Source: Rotaria socialis
Lineage: Eukaryota > Rotifera > Eurotatoria > Philodinida > Philodinidae
DNA length: 64,000 nt
Direction: 5' to 3'
Assembly: GCA_905331475.1 (NCBI GenBank)
Contig: CAJNYU010002348.1
Location: 274,955 to 338,954, forward strand
A program made the translations under genes and the position numbers. Shown here piece by piece: positions 23,968-37,300 of this stretch. The notes below the pieces were generated by a model. The model was given only the letters and a program-made list of their open reading frames with translations, did no database searches and was not told the DNA's origin. Every line of letters begins with the position of its first letter. Within the stretch, counting starts at the first letter, position 1.

Positions 23968-26900
23968 ATGTCGAATCCTAAAAATGCAGTTGGACGATCT
24001 TTAGTTAAAAAACGTTTTCCTAATCAGCGCCGTGCTACACATGGAGATGAATGGGTAGAGTGCAATAAATATTATGATAAAGATCTACTTTGCATTTTAA
24101 TAGGTACACCAAAAACCTGATTTCACTACTACTACTGACTGGAATCGACTTAATCTACGATCCGTTACTGATCAAAATTCATTAGATGAATTTTTAACTA
24201 CGGCTCAATTAGCGGGAACAGATTTTGCAGCAGGTTACTATTATTATGATGATGATATTGAGAGATGTTTATGTTGGGCTCTTTCATTTCTTTTTTAGAA
24301 CGTTTAAATGTAACATTTGTACCAGCTGTAGCTAAAGTTGGAATACTATCTGATGACGATAAAGAACGTATTCGACAAGTACAACAATTACATCGAGATC
24401 GATTGCGTATTCCACGAAGGTAGCTGTTTTTGTTTTGAAATTCTCTATGAGTGTTTTTTTTTTGTATGATTTTTCAGACCAGCATGGACATCTGAAATGA
24501 GTGCTGAACAAATTGATCAACAAGAACGTGTTAGTTTCCTTGATTGGAGACGAAAGTTAGCTTTGTAAGTTCTAACAATTAAATATCGTTTATTGATGAA
24601 ATTCTACGGGAAAAAAATGATAAGTCAAACACAATATTTTGCCTAAAAATTGATGATTCATAATGATCGTTTTGGTTTTAGACTAGTGAAATTCTCATTC
24701 AATACATTTTCTTTACATACTTTAGATTGCAACAAATCGATGATTTAACATTGACACCCTTCGAAAAAAATCTCGAATTTTGGCGACAATTATGGAGAGT
24801 TATTGAAAAAAGGTTAGCCAATACATAAATATAATATAATCACATGTGCCAAATGAATCATCTTTCGTAGTGATATTATTGTTCAAATCGTTGATGCACG
24901 AAATCCATTATTGTTCCGCTGTGAAGATCTAGAAAGTTATGTTCGTGAATTATCACCAGATAATAAAAAAGTCAATGTTATTCTTGTTAATAAAGCTGAT
25001 CTATTAACCGAAGAGCAAAGGTAATTTAAAATATAAAAACTTTCTCTGATTTCATGCATTTTAATTTATCTAGACAAGCATGGGCAATTTGTTTTGATGA
25101 ACATGATATCCGTGTAATATTCTATTCCGCATTACAGTCAGCTCCATCGTCAAAAAAAACTAATACAGTTCCATTCGACAAGGATGACTCCGAGTGTATT
25201 GATGATACAGATAGAATCCTTCAAGATATTAAAAAAAATCAAACCAGTTATACTGATGATAATTTTGAAATATCGAAATTGCCGGAAAAAATGAATCGTT
25301 TTGACGCTCTTGAAGTAGAAGGTGAAAGTGATGAAAAACAACAAACAGATATCAAAATAAATAATGATGAACTACCTTCGGATGATAATGAAAATTACGA
25401 CGACGACGATGATGATGATGATGAAGAAGAAGAAGAAGATTCATCTGGCAAAGAACATGAAGACGGAGATCTTGTTGAACAAGTTCGCGAAGAAATTTAT
25501 GCTTATGAAAAATCCAATGAAACAAAAAAGAAGAATTTATCGATTGTTGTTAATCGAGAAGAACTGATCTATTTACTTAAATGTTTATATGTTCATAAAA
25601 CAACTGTTCGAGAAGATATTCTTACCATTGGAATGGTAATTCAATAAAGTTACTTTTTTTTATAACGAAAAAAATTTTTTGTAAATTTAACTAATAGGTT
25701 GGATACCCAAATGTTGGTAAAAGTTCAACAATTAATTCTTTGTTGCAATATAAAAAAGTCTCAGTATCATCAACACCAGGAAAAACTAAACATTTTCAAG
25801 TAATTTTTTTAGAACACAAAAGTTCTTTTATGCCATCATGCTTTTTAATTTTTAGACGATTTTTCTTGAAAAAGATCTTCTCCTATGTGATTGCCCTGGT
25901 CTTGTTTTTCCATCATTTGTTTCGACGAAAGATGAATTGATTGTCAATGGAATTTTACCAATTGATCAAATGCGCGATTATATCGCTCCTATCAACCTGA
26001 TATCCTTTTTTCTTGTATATGTTTTCTTTTTAATTTAGTTTATTTTAGCATTCTATTTATCCTTAACTCAATAGTATACGTTTGTCATCAGATTCCACGA
26101 ACTGTTCTCTCATATGTCTACAATATTATGTTGCCATTACCAAAAGAAGGCGAAGATGAAAAGCGACCACCAACAGCCGTAGAATTCTGTGCTACGTATG
26201 CTTGTAAGTATAGTGTTTTAATTGTATTCTTAATTAAGTAAAAAGTAAACAAGACTATGCGATCGCATAGAGATATAGAAGTTTTTTGACTAGTGAATGA
26301 TGCTAATAGATGAATATATGGTATCGATTAGGACTAATAATGAAAGTCTATCTTACAATGAAAAGGTTAGCGAGTATTTTTTCGCATGGAAACAGCAAGA
26401 AACGCTTGCATTTTGACTACAAGATGAAAATCTATCGGATTGCGTATTTTGTTTTGTAAATTAATTTGATAAGGATAGGTACTGCGAAATAATGTCCTAT
26501 AGAATGAGAAGAAAATTGAATGACTCCGTGGAATAGAATATCTATAATTTCTGAAAGATTTATCATAAATTTTGATGATAGATTTGAAGCAGATCAAGTT
26601 AGAAAACCTGCATTATATTAATTGGTACAAATTCATCCGTTCTGTAAAAACATTGAGAGCTATAGTGCACACTCCAGTTGTTGTCCTTTTGTATAAAATG
26701 GTTATTCACGTATGGTAGTAATCTAATGTGAGCTTTAGTTTAATGTGATATATCAGGCGTGTATCATCGTCCTTGCTCGGTAATGAAAAATAAATACAGT
26801 AAAAAAAGCACCAATGTTCTATTGATGACCTGATTTGTTTTTCAAGATGGATTCGCTACAAATAGAAACTAATGAAATACCACATATCCAATCTATTTTT

Positions 26901-27997
26901 TCATTCTATTCGGTAATTCACGTCTTATATTAATCAATAATCCTGATTCGTACAATGTGTGAACGCTTGAATTAACTTCTTCCACTTGAATAAAAGCGAT
27001 ATGATAAATCACCTTGGACTATTGTTTGATTGCAAAAAAAAGAGAGAGAAGAACTACCCTCAAAGGACAGAGAATAACTAAGACATCTATAGAATATTAA
27101 GATATCATCATCCTTCTTTTTTTTTTTGCATATCTGAAATTCATTTTCGTATACTATCTAAATCAATCATCACGAAAAGAAAACAAAAGAAAAGGATTGC
27201 TCCTTACATTAGATCGAAATTACTGGTGTCAATATGTAACCGTTCTTTCTTTTCTTATCTTGATCAATGAGGTCCAAATCATAGGCATGATATGACAAGA
27301 TAAGACATTTTCTTTTCTCAATTGAATTAAGGATAATAAAAAGACAATATATTATTTAGATAAGTATATGAATGATAATCAACATTTTCTTTAGATCGAC
27401 GAGGTTTTATGACTCATAAAGGTATTCCAGATGGAAGTCGAGCAGCTCGTCTCATTCTAAAAGATTATGTCAATGGAAAACTTTTGTATTGTTATCCACC
27501 ACCCGGTTATGATTCACAAGAATTTCAACGCTATTCTGATCGGTATGAGCTCGAGCCTGAAGTCGATGAAACTAACATCGAAACAAACGAAGATGAAACT
27601 ACGTCAAATGAAACAACACCAAAAGTAAATTTTAATTATTTACAAGAAAAAAAACAACAACAAACACGTTTGTATTTTCATTTATTCTTATTTTTAGAAA
27701 TCCCGTTTTCAACCGTCAGAAGTCGATCGACAATTTTTCAATCCAGTAAATTTCTTTGATGTTCTTTTCATTGTCCTGAATTTTATGCGTATTTTTTCTC
27801 TGTAGACTGATGTACGTTTTGGTAGCAAAGGTATTCATGGTCGAGTAAATTACACAAGAAAAAGTACTCCCATGTTAGTTGGCGAAACTATGAACGATCC
27901 AATGAGCCAACATCCAGATGGAAAACCTTGGAAAAAACATAATAATCGTAATAAGAAAGAAAAATTGCGACGTATTTATGGACATCTTGATGCATAA
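23968..27997 (+). CDS. LSG1: Large subunit GTPase 1 (60S ribosome export/maturation)
   Basis: Multi-exon gene for LSG1, a cytoplasmic circularly permuted GTPase that releases the export adaptor NMD3 from pre-60S particles. The start MSNPKNAVGRSLVKKRF is typical. Then come LDEFLTTAQLAGTDF, RPAWTSEMSAEQI, FEKNLEFWRQLWRVIE and IIVQIVDARNPLLFRCEDLE. The permuted motifs follow in order: G4 (VNKADLL, about 24990), G1 (GYPNVGKSSTINSL, about 25700) and G3 (DCPGLVFPSF, about 25890). After that come RTVLSYVYNIMLPLP and RRGFMTHKGIPDGSRAAR, and a basic C-terminus ending at TAA 27995. Between G4 and G1 is a long acidic insert with Asp/Glu runs (about 25380-25445), common in this family. One intron (about 26204-27394) is unusually long at 1.2 kb. 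The gene is convergent with the MRL gene, with 176 bp between stops. Confidence 0.95.
26204..27394 (+). other. Long intron of LSG1, no other gene seen
   Basis: About 1.2 kb between the exons ending VEFCATYA and starting YRRGFMTHKG. AT-rich, with no recognised repeat or nested gene. Confidence 0.5.
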
Positions 27998-28173
27998 ATA
28001 ATAAATTGTGATGTGAAAACAAAAGAAGAAACGAAAAAAATCCACAAATATATAAGATTTTCCGAGTGAGAAAAAGAAAACATAATGGCTGCTTGTTATT
28101 ATTGTTTTGCTGGCCGATACTGATTATAAGCATAGATTGATCACCGGTCATCAACACTTTGTTTTGGTTTCTT

Positions 28174-31100
28174 TTATAAATCTGTTACTCTCATAGGAGG
28201 TAAAAGCGGTTTAGATACTATTGAATTTTCAATATCATCGGTTTTTGTATATGAACATATTCGTCGACAATTATTTGTTAACGACGGACTATCTTGAAAT
28301 GAATCATAGATATGATTATCGACAGTTGTTGCTGATGGCGTTGCTTTTGACGTGTTAAGCGATGAGTTTTTTCTAGGAACAGGAGGGGGTGGCCGTTTAG
28401 GCGGTGGCAACGGTGGTTTATCGTCATCCATTGTTTTTTCGGGTTGTATACATTGATGAATGAAAGGAATAATCGATGATGTTGATGAACTCCTAGTAGT
28501 TTCATGATGATCTTTTTTATTCGTCGATTTCGAACGAGATGTTTGTGCTGACTTTGATGTCATTTCTTTTGTTGATTTTGAACGTTTGAGATCACAATCA
28601 TTAGCTTTCATCGTTGATAAATTTGGCGGTGATATTGAACATGTTCGCATAAGGTTTTGTTCGCTTTTATTTGAGCGACGTAAACTATCATGAAATGATG
28701 ATGAACGCATAAAATGTTTTTTTGATATTTTGAGACGATCTAAAATAGAGGGAAGAAAAAGGCACAATAAATTCATAATAGAAAATTCAAATATCGATTT
28801 ACCTAACGAACTAAAAATCTTTTCCATGGATCTATTTTCAAGATTATTCAGTGACCTCTTTACATCTGAATTCATGCCTCTTATTGGTAATGAAATAGTT
28901 GACATTGATTCTGTCATCATGGATGATGATGCATTTGATTGTATAAAATTAAAATTATGTTGATTAGGTAATATTTTCGAAAGATTTCCAATTTCATTAT
29001 CGATGATTTTTTTCATTTTTTCATAACTTTTATATAAATGTATTCCATGTTGTATTATTCGAATACCATTTATCCATCGTTGATATTCGTCAGATGTACT
29101 TGCACATAAATAATGAATATATTTATTAGATTTCTTTTGTATATGTGCATATTTAAGTGCGAAACCGTATTGAGTCGGTGAATGTAAGGTTTCAACCCAA
29201 TCTTTAGCAAGATATAATTGCATATTTGAATCAAATTTTAACAAACATATAAGATTACGCTTTGGTGATACAGTTTTAGGCATGCGATATATGCCTGATT
29301 GACGTAACACACATGAATATTTTTTCCAAATTTTTCGATTTTTATCTTTAATATGAAGTATACTCGTTATATTGTCAGGTAGATAGATACTATTCGATGA
29401 TATATAATTAGTTAAGATATCATCGGATAGTTTTTCTTGTAAAGAAAAAAATTTCTTTGCTTCATTGAACATTGAATATTTAATATCATGTTGTTGAAAA
29501 CATATACGATTATTTGTATCGCGTGACCAATAAACTAAGCCATCATTAATTAAATTTTGATGATCTTCAAATATACGATATATATGTAAATCCGGTAAAT
29601 CTTCAACAATGGAATAATTATATGTTGGATTTAAATGATATTTATGTAGAAGTAATACAATTATATCAAATATTAACATTGTTTCATTGATGAGAATATT
29701 TTTTGTTGATTTATCATCGTTATAAATTTTGACAAACATTTTTTTAATATTCGCTTCTTGCATTTTTTCCAATGCGACAAGAATCTTATTTTCGCCAGAA
29801 AAATTTTTCAATGTATCACATGAAACAACCTTTCAAATAAAATTAAATAGATATATTGAGAAGAAGAAGAAGAAGAAAAAAACTATACACGTAAGAAAAT
29901 GTTTGTTTTACTTACACTTGAAGCATTTGATATTTGACTATTTGTTCGTAATTGTGATCTTTGTTTAAATGGTAAACTGATTGAATCTGTCGATTGAGAC
30001 AAACCGCTATCGGAAAAATGTTCATCACCTTCAATATCAGGATTTTTATTATCTTGTTCATTCTGTCTTTGATGATGATGAATCGTTGTTGAATCACTTA
30101 CTGCTGACGATGATGAACTATTTCCTGAATCGCCTAATTCAATTTCGACACTATTCAAAGTATTAGTTAGCGTAGCTAATGCTTGGTCAAGTTCATCAAA
30201 TTGTGCAACGATAGTGGGTGAAAGTGGTTTTTTATTACGATGTAGCGATTCATTAGGAAACATTTTAGTTTGATCTAATCGTTGTTCAAGTGTATGAAGT
30301 TGTTCAAGTAATATGTCAAGATCATCTCCTAAAATAAAATAAAAACAAAAATAAATAGAAATTTGAATTGATTCTCATTTGAATATCGTCTCGTCAATTG
30401 TTGATTGATTTTTTTCTTTACTTTCTCATTATACTTCAATTCATTCTGTCTGAGTAGCTTTCTCTTCTTCTTCATCATTGATTTTTTTCATCATCATTTC
30501 TAAGTGGTGCCTGAGAATAAAACTCTTTTGTTCGTGTTCAAATACTTGCCTTTGTGATCAATCAACTCGCGACCTATATTTGTTTGCTCGGATATGTATG
30601 TCCGAACAACGCTTATTGTTGACGGCTGTCACCGATGAAAGCAAACTGTTTTCTCTCCCTCTCTTTTTTTTAATCATACTTAGACTAGAATACGAGACTT
30701 TATGAACAACTTCGAACAAATTGAACGTCAGGTAGCTAGATTATTTATATTGCGTTATTTTCTCGTCAACAAATTGCCCTTCATTATCCAATATCATGTA
30801 GATGTCTTAGATTTAGTTTGGCACTAACAAATGTCCTTTTGTATTTCCACTCTTCATTAATCTCTTCAATATACAATGTTTTCTATTATCTATGCTTATA
30901 TAGCATCAACTCGTTTCTTGCTCTCTCTCTCTCTCTCTCTCTCTGCCTTGGTCTCAAGTGAATGATTGTGTAATACTCAATCAATATTTAGCCTTTCCTT
31001 TGCATTTATTAATCAATAAGTAAAAACTAATAATAAACATTCGATTATTTACCTTTTTGAATATTTGAAATTGTCGATGATGTTGATGTTTTAATTCGAG

Positions 31101-31934
31101 CTTGTCGTTCTAATGTGGATAATTCTTCATAAGCTTCTCGAATTTCCTATCATACAAAATAATTATAAAAAGTAGACAGAAACAAAAATAAATTTATATA
31201 TAATAATAAATATGTATATTGTTCAAAATACCGGTGCAGATGTGAGCCGAAATGATTTCCGTTTACATTTGTAACCCTACGGTTACATTATGTTCAGAGA
31301 GAGAAAAAAATGTTCACAATGAAACATTTCTTATCACTATGTTGATTAGCCAACAGAGAGAAGAACGGGACACCGGCTGCATAGCTAGTCGTGCCAAAAA
31401 AGAAAAAAAATGGACTCATAAATCTGTTACATATACATGTGCCCTATTAACGCACATCCGGTATAATCAAGCCCAAATGTGACAATATGACGCCACTATA
31501 TATGTCTGTATGCATATGTAAATATGCATAAAAGATACCTAGTCATTTCATCAGAGAATAATCATCGTTCTTATAAAGGACATATACTAATCAATAAAAA
31601 GCGCAAGCCGACTGAGATCATTAAGCAACCGCGATTATGCTTGGACGACTAGCTAATTTGACGATCGGTCAAGAGGAAGAAAATTTGTATACAAAAGTAA
31701 TAATAACAAAACGAAAATTCTTACTTTTTTAAAGCTATTCAAATCACCAAGACAATTTTCAACTGATAAACTTGTTGAAGAACGATTTTCTTGTTCATTA
31801 TTATTATTATTGTTATTATTATTATCATCATTGCATACAGCAAATTCATCGTCGAGATGATCATCATCACCCGTTTCTGATTCTTCACTTATACTAGACA
31901 TTGAACATCGGCGTAAATACATTCGATGATACAT
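28174..31934 (-). CDS. MRL-family adaptor (RIAM/lamellipodin/MIG-10): RA, PH and proline-rich tail
   Basis: Six coding exons: 31934-31725, 31146-31053, 30328-29916, 29829-28803 and 28739-28174, with the last two separated by a 63-nt intron that stays open. Order of parts: an acidic N-terminus with an Asn run; a helical segment (EIREAYEELSTLERQAR, DDLDILLEQLHTLEQRL) like the RIAM coiled coil and talin-binding region; a Ras-association domain (MFVKIYNDDKSTKNILIN); a PH domain (KIWKKYSCVLRQSGIYRMPK, YIHYLCASTSDEYQRWINGI); a Ser-rich tail; and a proline-rich SH3/Ena-VASP ligand stretch (PPLPPPKRPPPPVPRK). MRL proteins link Ras/Rap GTPases and phosphoinositides to Ena/VASP-driven actin growth and integrin activation. 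The start may be the first ATG or Met 11 (MSSISEE, 31904). Confidence 0.92.
30926..30944. repeat. CT dinucleotide microsatellite in an MRL intron
   Basis: A CT run of about ten units within the intron between exons 2 and 3 of the MRL gene. Confidence 0.85.
31800..31828. repeat. TTA/TTG microsatellite coding for poly-Asn
   Basis: A triplet run that reads on the minus strand as nine consecutive Asn codons in exon 1 of the MRL gene. Confidence 0.8.
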
Positions 31935-33611
31935 TTTTTCTCAGTTGAATTTCAATTGAAAAACAATTCTTATATCTAAAATTAAAATCGAACACTTGAA
32001 ATAAATGAAAAGAAAAATACTACTACTACGACTAACACTAACACTCCTTTCTTATTTTTTCTGTTCAATGCATTCATATATATGTAAGATGATTGAACAA
32101 CATAAGTCGATGCATGATGCAATCATATGTGTGAAAATTCATCAAGTAGTATATTAAGTATATACTACCTCAACCATGACATGCTGAAGAAGAAAAGAAA
32201 AAATGACAGACGAAGTATACTACTCAGAACAGGATAGGGTTAAATTATGATCTTCTTTTATTTTCTTTTATATTCTCTTCACTCTATGTGTATGTTCAAT
32301 TTACTACGGTATACTATTCTTTATAAATGTAGGCCATTCATCATTATCCTTTTCTTCGCTTTTTTTTTCTTCTTTTTTTTTGAGACGAAAAGACTCGTTG
32401 TTAGGGTCTTCATCGAAATAAGACAATCTAGACATGAGTTACGATAAGAATAAACAATAAGGTTAATGAAGTCTTCAGTAGGGGGGGGGGTGGGTGATGG
32501 AACAGATTGCGTTGGTGNATGAAGACCCTAACAACGAGTCTTTTCGTCTCAAAAAAAAAGAAGAAAAAAAAAGCGAAGAAAAGGATAATGATGAATGGCC
32601 TTGGTGACGATACTAAAGAATTCTCATATAATTATCAAACCTACCTCAGTATTGAAAAGTAATGGTTGTAAATTTAAATGGCTGATTTTTGAAGAATGCA
32701 TTGTAAATGCGTGTGTGTGTGTATGGGCGCAGAGGTGGTGAATTATATTTTCTTTCTTCTCGCCCTCTCGCTCCCTCTCTCTCTCTGTCTTTTTTGTATT
32801 TCACTCTTACTATTGCTCCTTACCATAAGCTATTATGTTCGAATGAGCATTGTCCGACTGGTTTTCTTTTCTCTCTCATTTTCTCTAGCTATTGTCTGGC
32901 TATCTTTTTCTCTCATCGGCTGCTTCATCATCAACAACAGCCGGGTGCATTATGGTACATATATTATATAGGTTACGTGGTAGCAATCGTGATGAGGGAT
33001 GTTAAGAGTGTGGATGAAGAGGAAGGAGCGAGAGAGAGAGACAGAGGGCGCGAAAAAAATCGAAAGTGTACTACATTATTCAAATACATATATTTGTTCT
33101 TTTCCTTATCATCACTTTGTTCTTTCTTTCTCTAGCGCTTTTTTTTTGTCATAAAAATGCTTGTAAATGGCCTAGACAAATACATAGGTATTCTGTCTTT
33201 CTTGTGTATATCTTATCCTCTTCACCTTGAACTTCAACCATCAGTTACAAGTGTTAAATGAAATATGACGAATCATTGAACATAGAAGCAAAGCAACCGA
33301 AAAAGATGCATAATGCATAGAAACAAAAGAAAAAAATAACGTTCGAGGAATGCTGATTGAACAATTGAAGAGATTAGAATCACAACTGATGCTTAGTTGT
33401 TTCTTCTATTGGATATGTCTTAAGACATGCTATACCATACTATTCGATCATTATACGTTTTTGTTTAGAAACACACGTTCTCCATACATTGAATGAATTC
33501 TCATTTAATCAAAACAAGATGAAGTGTACACAGCACGTATGCACGTATGAATGTATTATTATATTCAACGGATGTAAAAACATATGTATTAATTTCGCCA
33601 CAATTATAGAT
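31935..33611. other. Intergenic, low complexity, with an inverted repeat
   Basis: Upstream of the MRL gene. Contains T-rich and CT-rich tracts, a G run at 32481, and overlapping open frames (32696-33135) made of pyrimidine-rich sequence that I do not regard as genes. The inverted repeat is listed separately. Confidence 0.5.
32331..32601. repeat. Perfect 83-bp inverted repeat around an N
   Basis: Left arm 32331-32413 and right arm 32519-32601 are exact reverse complements, including two T9/A9 runs on each arm. The spacer of about 105 bp contains an 11-base G run and an N (32518) directly at the right arm. Exact identity through homopolymers next to an assembly N suggests a scaffolding or amplification artefact rather than an old repeat. 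Confidence 0.85.
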
Positions 33612-34184
33612 TTATTGATGCTTAATTGAGAATACTAAACCAATACAAAAAATAGATAGAGTTAAAATAGCAAAAGTTTCTAGGCAATTTTGATTTGCAT
33701 TATTTCTATTGCTACTTGATGATTGTTCCGATGGTCGATATTTTTTTACGATTTCTTTAACTAATTCATCGGTGTTGTCTTGTAATTGTTCTATGTCGGC
33801 TGCAATTTGATCGATTTTTGAATTATATAAACTATAATCAATATCACATGTTGCATCATCTTTCGGTAAATTTTTAGAACTATTGTTTAATAATAAATTT
33901 AGACCAGATGATATAAGATTGCTTTCATTTTCAAGACGTGTTATTATTTGATTGCAATCATTAAATGATATTACAGGGTCCATTGTTTCAATACAAATTT
34001 GAGTGTGTTGAAGTTCATCAAGAGCATATTGTAATTTAGTAAGATGATCTTGATTTTCAATACCAATTTCAGCAAGATTTGCTGATGCAAGGACATTAAT
34101 ATTTTTGAAACGATCAACTAATATTGGTTTTAAATAATCAAGATCAAGAAGTTCAAGAAGAATGGTTACTTCATTTTTAGCCAT
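33612..34184 (-). CDS. Tail-anchored SAM-domain protein
   Basis: Intronless 190-residue frame. Residues 5-58 look like a SAM domain (LLELLDLDYLKPILVDRF, LAEIGIENQDHLTKLQYAL). The middle is helical (DCNQIITRLENESNLI; KIDQIAADIEQLQDN) and probably a coiled coil. A basic/Ser/Asn linker leads to a single C-terminal hydrophobic segment (LETFAILTLSIFCIGLVFSI) with only three residues after it, the layout of a tail-anchored protein of the ER or mitochondrial outer membrane. No named family is recognised. The gene lies 117 bp downstream of the leucyl-tRNA synthetase stop on the same strand. Confidence 0.7.
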   Translation of the reverse strand: MAKNEVTILLELLDLDYLKPILVDRFKNINVLASANLAEIGIENQDHLTKLQYALDELQHTQICIETMDPVISFNDCNQIITRLENESNLISSGLNLLLNNSSKNLPKDDATCDIDYSLYNSKIDQIAADIEQLQDNTDELVKEIVKKYRPSEQSSSSNRNNANQNCLETFAILTLSIFCIGLVFSIKHQ

Positions 34185-34300
34185 ATCTAGAATGTTAAAT
34201 AGTAGCCGAATTTTTGTTTTTAGTATGCCATTTTTTTTTCTTTTGGGAAAGTATTTTTATTGAAAACAGAACACACAACATAACGTAGAAAAAACAAAAT

Positions 34301-37300
34301 TTAAGAAGCCTGTTTCTTTTTTGATGGTTTGCCTCTCTTCTTTTCAACGATAGCCTCTGGCTGTTCAATAATGGGCACATCTGGATCACGTTCATAAATA
34401 AGTGTTGCACAGTAATCACCTAATTTACGTAAACGATCAAGTTTGAGACCATTATTTTCAATAAATGCTTTCATTTGAGATTGATTATCATTCTCATTTA
34501 AACATTTAAGAACATCAGATGCGGATAAAGATGGAAGAACCGATCGAGATACTGGCATCGAAGCAAAAATTGTTGTATCATACTGAAAAAAAATTTCATT
34601 TGATTTTTACTTATTTAAGTTAATAAATATTTTTTGTTGATTACCAATGCATTGATTTTTCCTGGATAATCATCAGGTAATTTTGGATAGTTTTGTTCGA
34701 ATAAATTTTTGTTCTAATAAAAGCGAAATTTTGTATTAAAAAAACATTTTAAATTTTCTTTACCAGATCATAACCATCAACATTATGTTTGATTTGTTTT
34801 CTTAGAATCGTCCAAAGTTCTGACGATAGACATGGAATAACGGGTCCAATTATAACTAATAAATCACAAAGTGCGGTTAAATATTCATTCGATTGTTCTT
34901 TGACATTGGCTGGAATTTTCTAAAATAAGAAAAAATGAAACTTACATACGATAATAATCGATTTTTTTTGCTACTCGAAGATATCGTGTTAGTTTTTGTA
35001 ATTCAATAATAGCTGATGCTACATTGAAAAAACTATCGACATAAAATGCAACAGTATAAATAGTATTCAATCGTTGATCACGTATTGTTGCTTCGATTTG
35101 TTTGAATTCTTCATTAGTCATTGCTGATTTTGATCGCGATTTGGTTGATGGTTCAATTAATTCAACATAAAGATTAATTAAAATTTTAAACCAATTTTGT
35201 AAACCTTCAGCAATACCATCTTCCACTAAAATATAAATTGTGATTACTCCTCAAAAATCTCATCATAATGTTAAGTCTCAAAACCAACGGATTTTACTGC
35301 GCCACAAAATAACTAGAGAACAATATGTACGCTAGTAATTAGTAGTCTATTATTTCTTTCTTTGTTTGACATTTGAACTGCCTCCGACATGATGATACAA
35401 GAATGAAGATGAAGGATTTTTATCTTTCCAAGGTTGATATTGTTGAGAGTGTCAAAACCAAGGAGAGAAGAAGGATATTACTCCAACACTTTAAATCACG
35501 AATGAATAGCGAATGAAGTGTGTTTGAAGTACCCGTAAAGTAAGCTGAGTTATTGTACTTCAAATAATGCGAATTAAGTACTTCTACCTTGATCAAAATT
35601 GATCAAAGTAACATAAATCAGTTTCAATGATTTCGACCTAGAAGTTTATCAAGAGACCAAAAAACTATTGATTTACTCAAACAGATCATTTTATATTCCT
35701 TTTAAACTAATAGAAATAAATAACACTTAAATCAGTAATTTGCCCTTAGAAAAATTAGCAGTGAAGGAAATTCAGAGTAAACGAATCTGGAATTTAATCT
35801 TCGATAAACGTGATGATTCTGTTTTTATTTGATACCTCGCTTTTTAGCTAAAAATTTTCGATACTTCCTGCTACAATTTATTAGCATAATATATTTTCTC
35901 GTTGCTGATTGAGCATCATGAAACTTTCATATGGGAAGTAAGACCAGTAGAAAAGAAGAATGCTTCAAGTCTTTCATATTCATTCAAACCAAGATGTATA
36001 GAATAAGAACCGATCGAAAAATCTTCGCTTGAACAATCAACTATTTTTAAAAGAATTATTTTCGTTCAATGTCTCTGAACAATGTGATGATCCAGCGATA
36101 AAGATAATATTTTCATTCTTAAATTTGAAAAGTAGTTTACAAATAAATTCAGAAGACCTCAAACTAATCGTTATCAATTTCGTCATTAAAATATTCGTTT
36201 TTTTGAATACTAAAACTAATCAGTGGTTGAAAGGATTAAGTGTTGAGCTGTTCATGATGCAAAAAGGTATCTATCTTTTCCTTTTGAAAACAAAAGAAAA
36301 AGAGATTATAATTACAATTAAAATTGCGTAGTGATCTTGGATGAACGAATGTAAGCATAAGTATTCTGGTAAAATCGACTCCATATTGATCAATTACTTC
36401 TTGTGGATCAATTCCATTATATTTCGATTTACTCATTTTCTCCCAATCCATTTGTAAGACTTCTTTTGTTAAAGAATGTATGACTGTATTTTTATCCACA
36501 GTCGTAACATTATCTTTTGCAACATATTGACCCGTTAATGTTTTATAAGTTTTACCTTGAACCATGCCTTAAAAAAAGAGACAACTATTTGTAAAGAAAA
36601 AATGAAAACATAATAAAATAAAAATTCGTTTACCGATTGGAATGAATCGTTTAAACGGTTCAATAGAAGTACACAAGCCTTTCGAATGCATAAAATGTTG
36701 AATAAATCGAGAGACAAATAGATGTGTTAAAGCTAGTGAAGAAAAAAAAACCGAACGTTTTCAAATATTTATTCTCAAATACGAAAAATTAGGAAAAAAA
36801 CATACGTTAAGAAATTCTAATTACCATGTTCTAGTCCGCCGATATAGAGATCAACTGGCATTAATTTATTAGCTATGTTTGGTTCGAATGGTTTTGTAGT
36901 ATTATCATTATCCAAATAGCGTAAAAAATACCACGATGAATCAACAAATGTATCCATTGTATCTGTTTCACGTTTAGCATTTAAATTTCCGCATCTAAGA
37001 AGAAAACATTTTGATTAGAAATAAATCACATCCATAGGAAATCCGTATTTACTTTGGACATTGAGCTTTTATCCAATCATGAGCATTAGCTAATGGTGAA
37101 ATACCTGTTTTTGATGAAGATTTTATATTTTCAAGAGAAGGCAATCGTATGGGCAATTCATTCATTGGTACTGGAACAGCCTAAAAAACGAAAATGAATG
37201 ATTGATAACATGTATGAAGACGAAATATATTCTTACACCACAATGATTACAATGAATTATTGGAATTGGTGTACCCCAATAACGTTGACGTGAAATACAC

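Noticed and set aside
32696-33135. Two overlapping plus-strand open frames of 91 and 142 codons
   Set aside because: Both come from CT-rich, low-complexity DNA with Ser/Leu/Phe-rich translations in two frames at once; no motif, and close to a suspect assembly join.
36029-36331. 100-codon plus-strand frame
   Set aside because: Overlaps an intron and the KMSKS-region exon of LARS2 on the other strand; no motif of its own.
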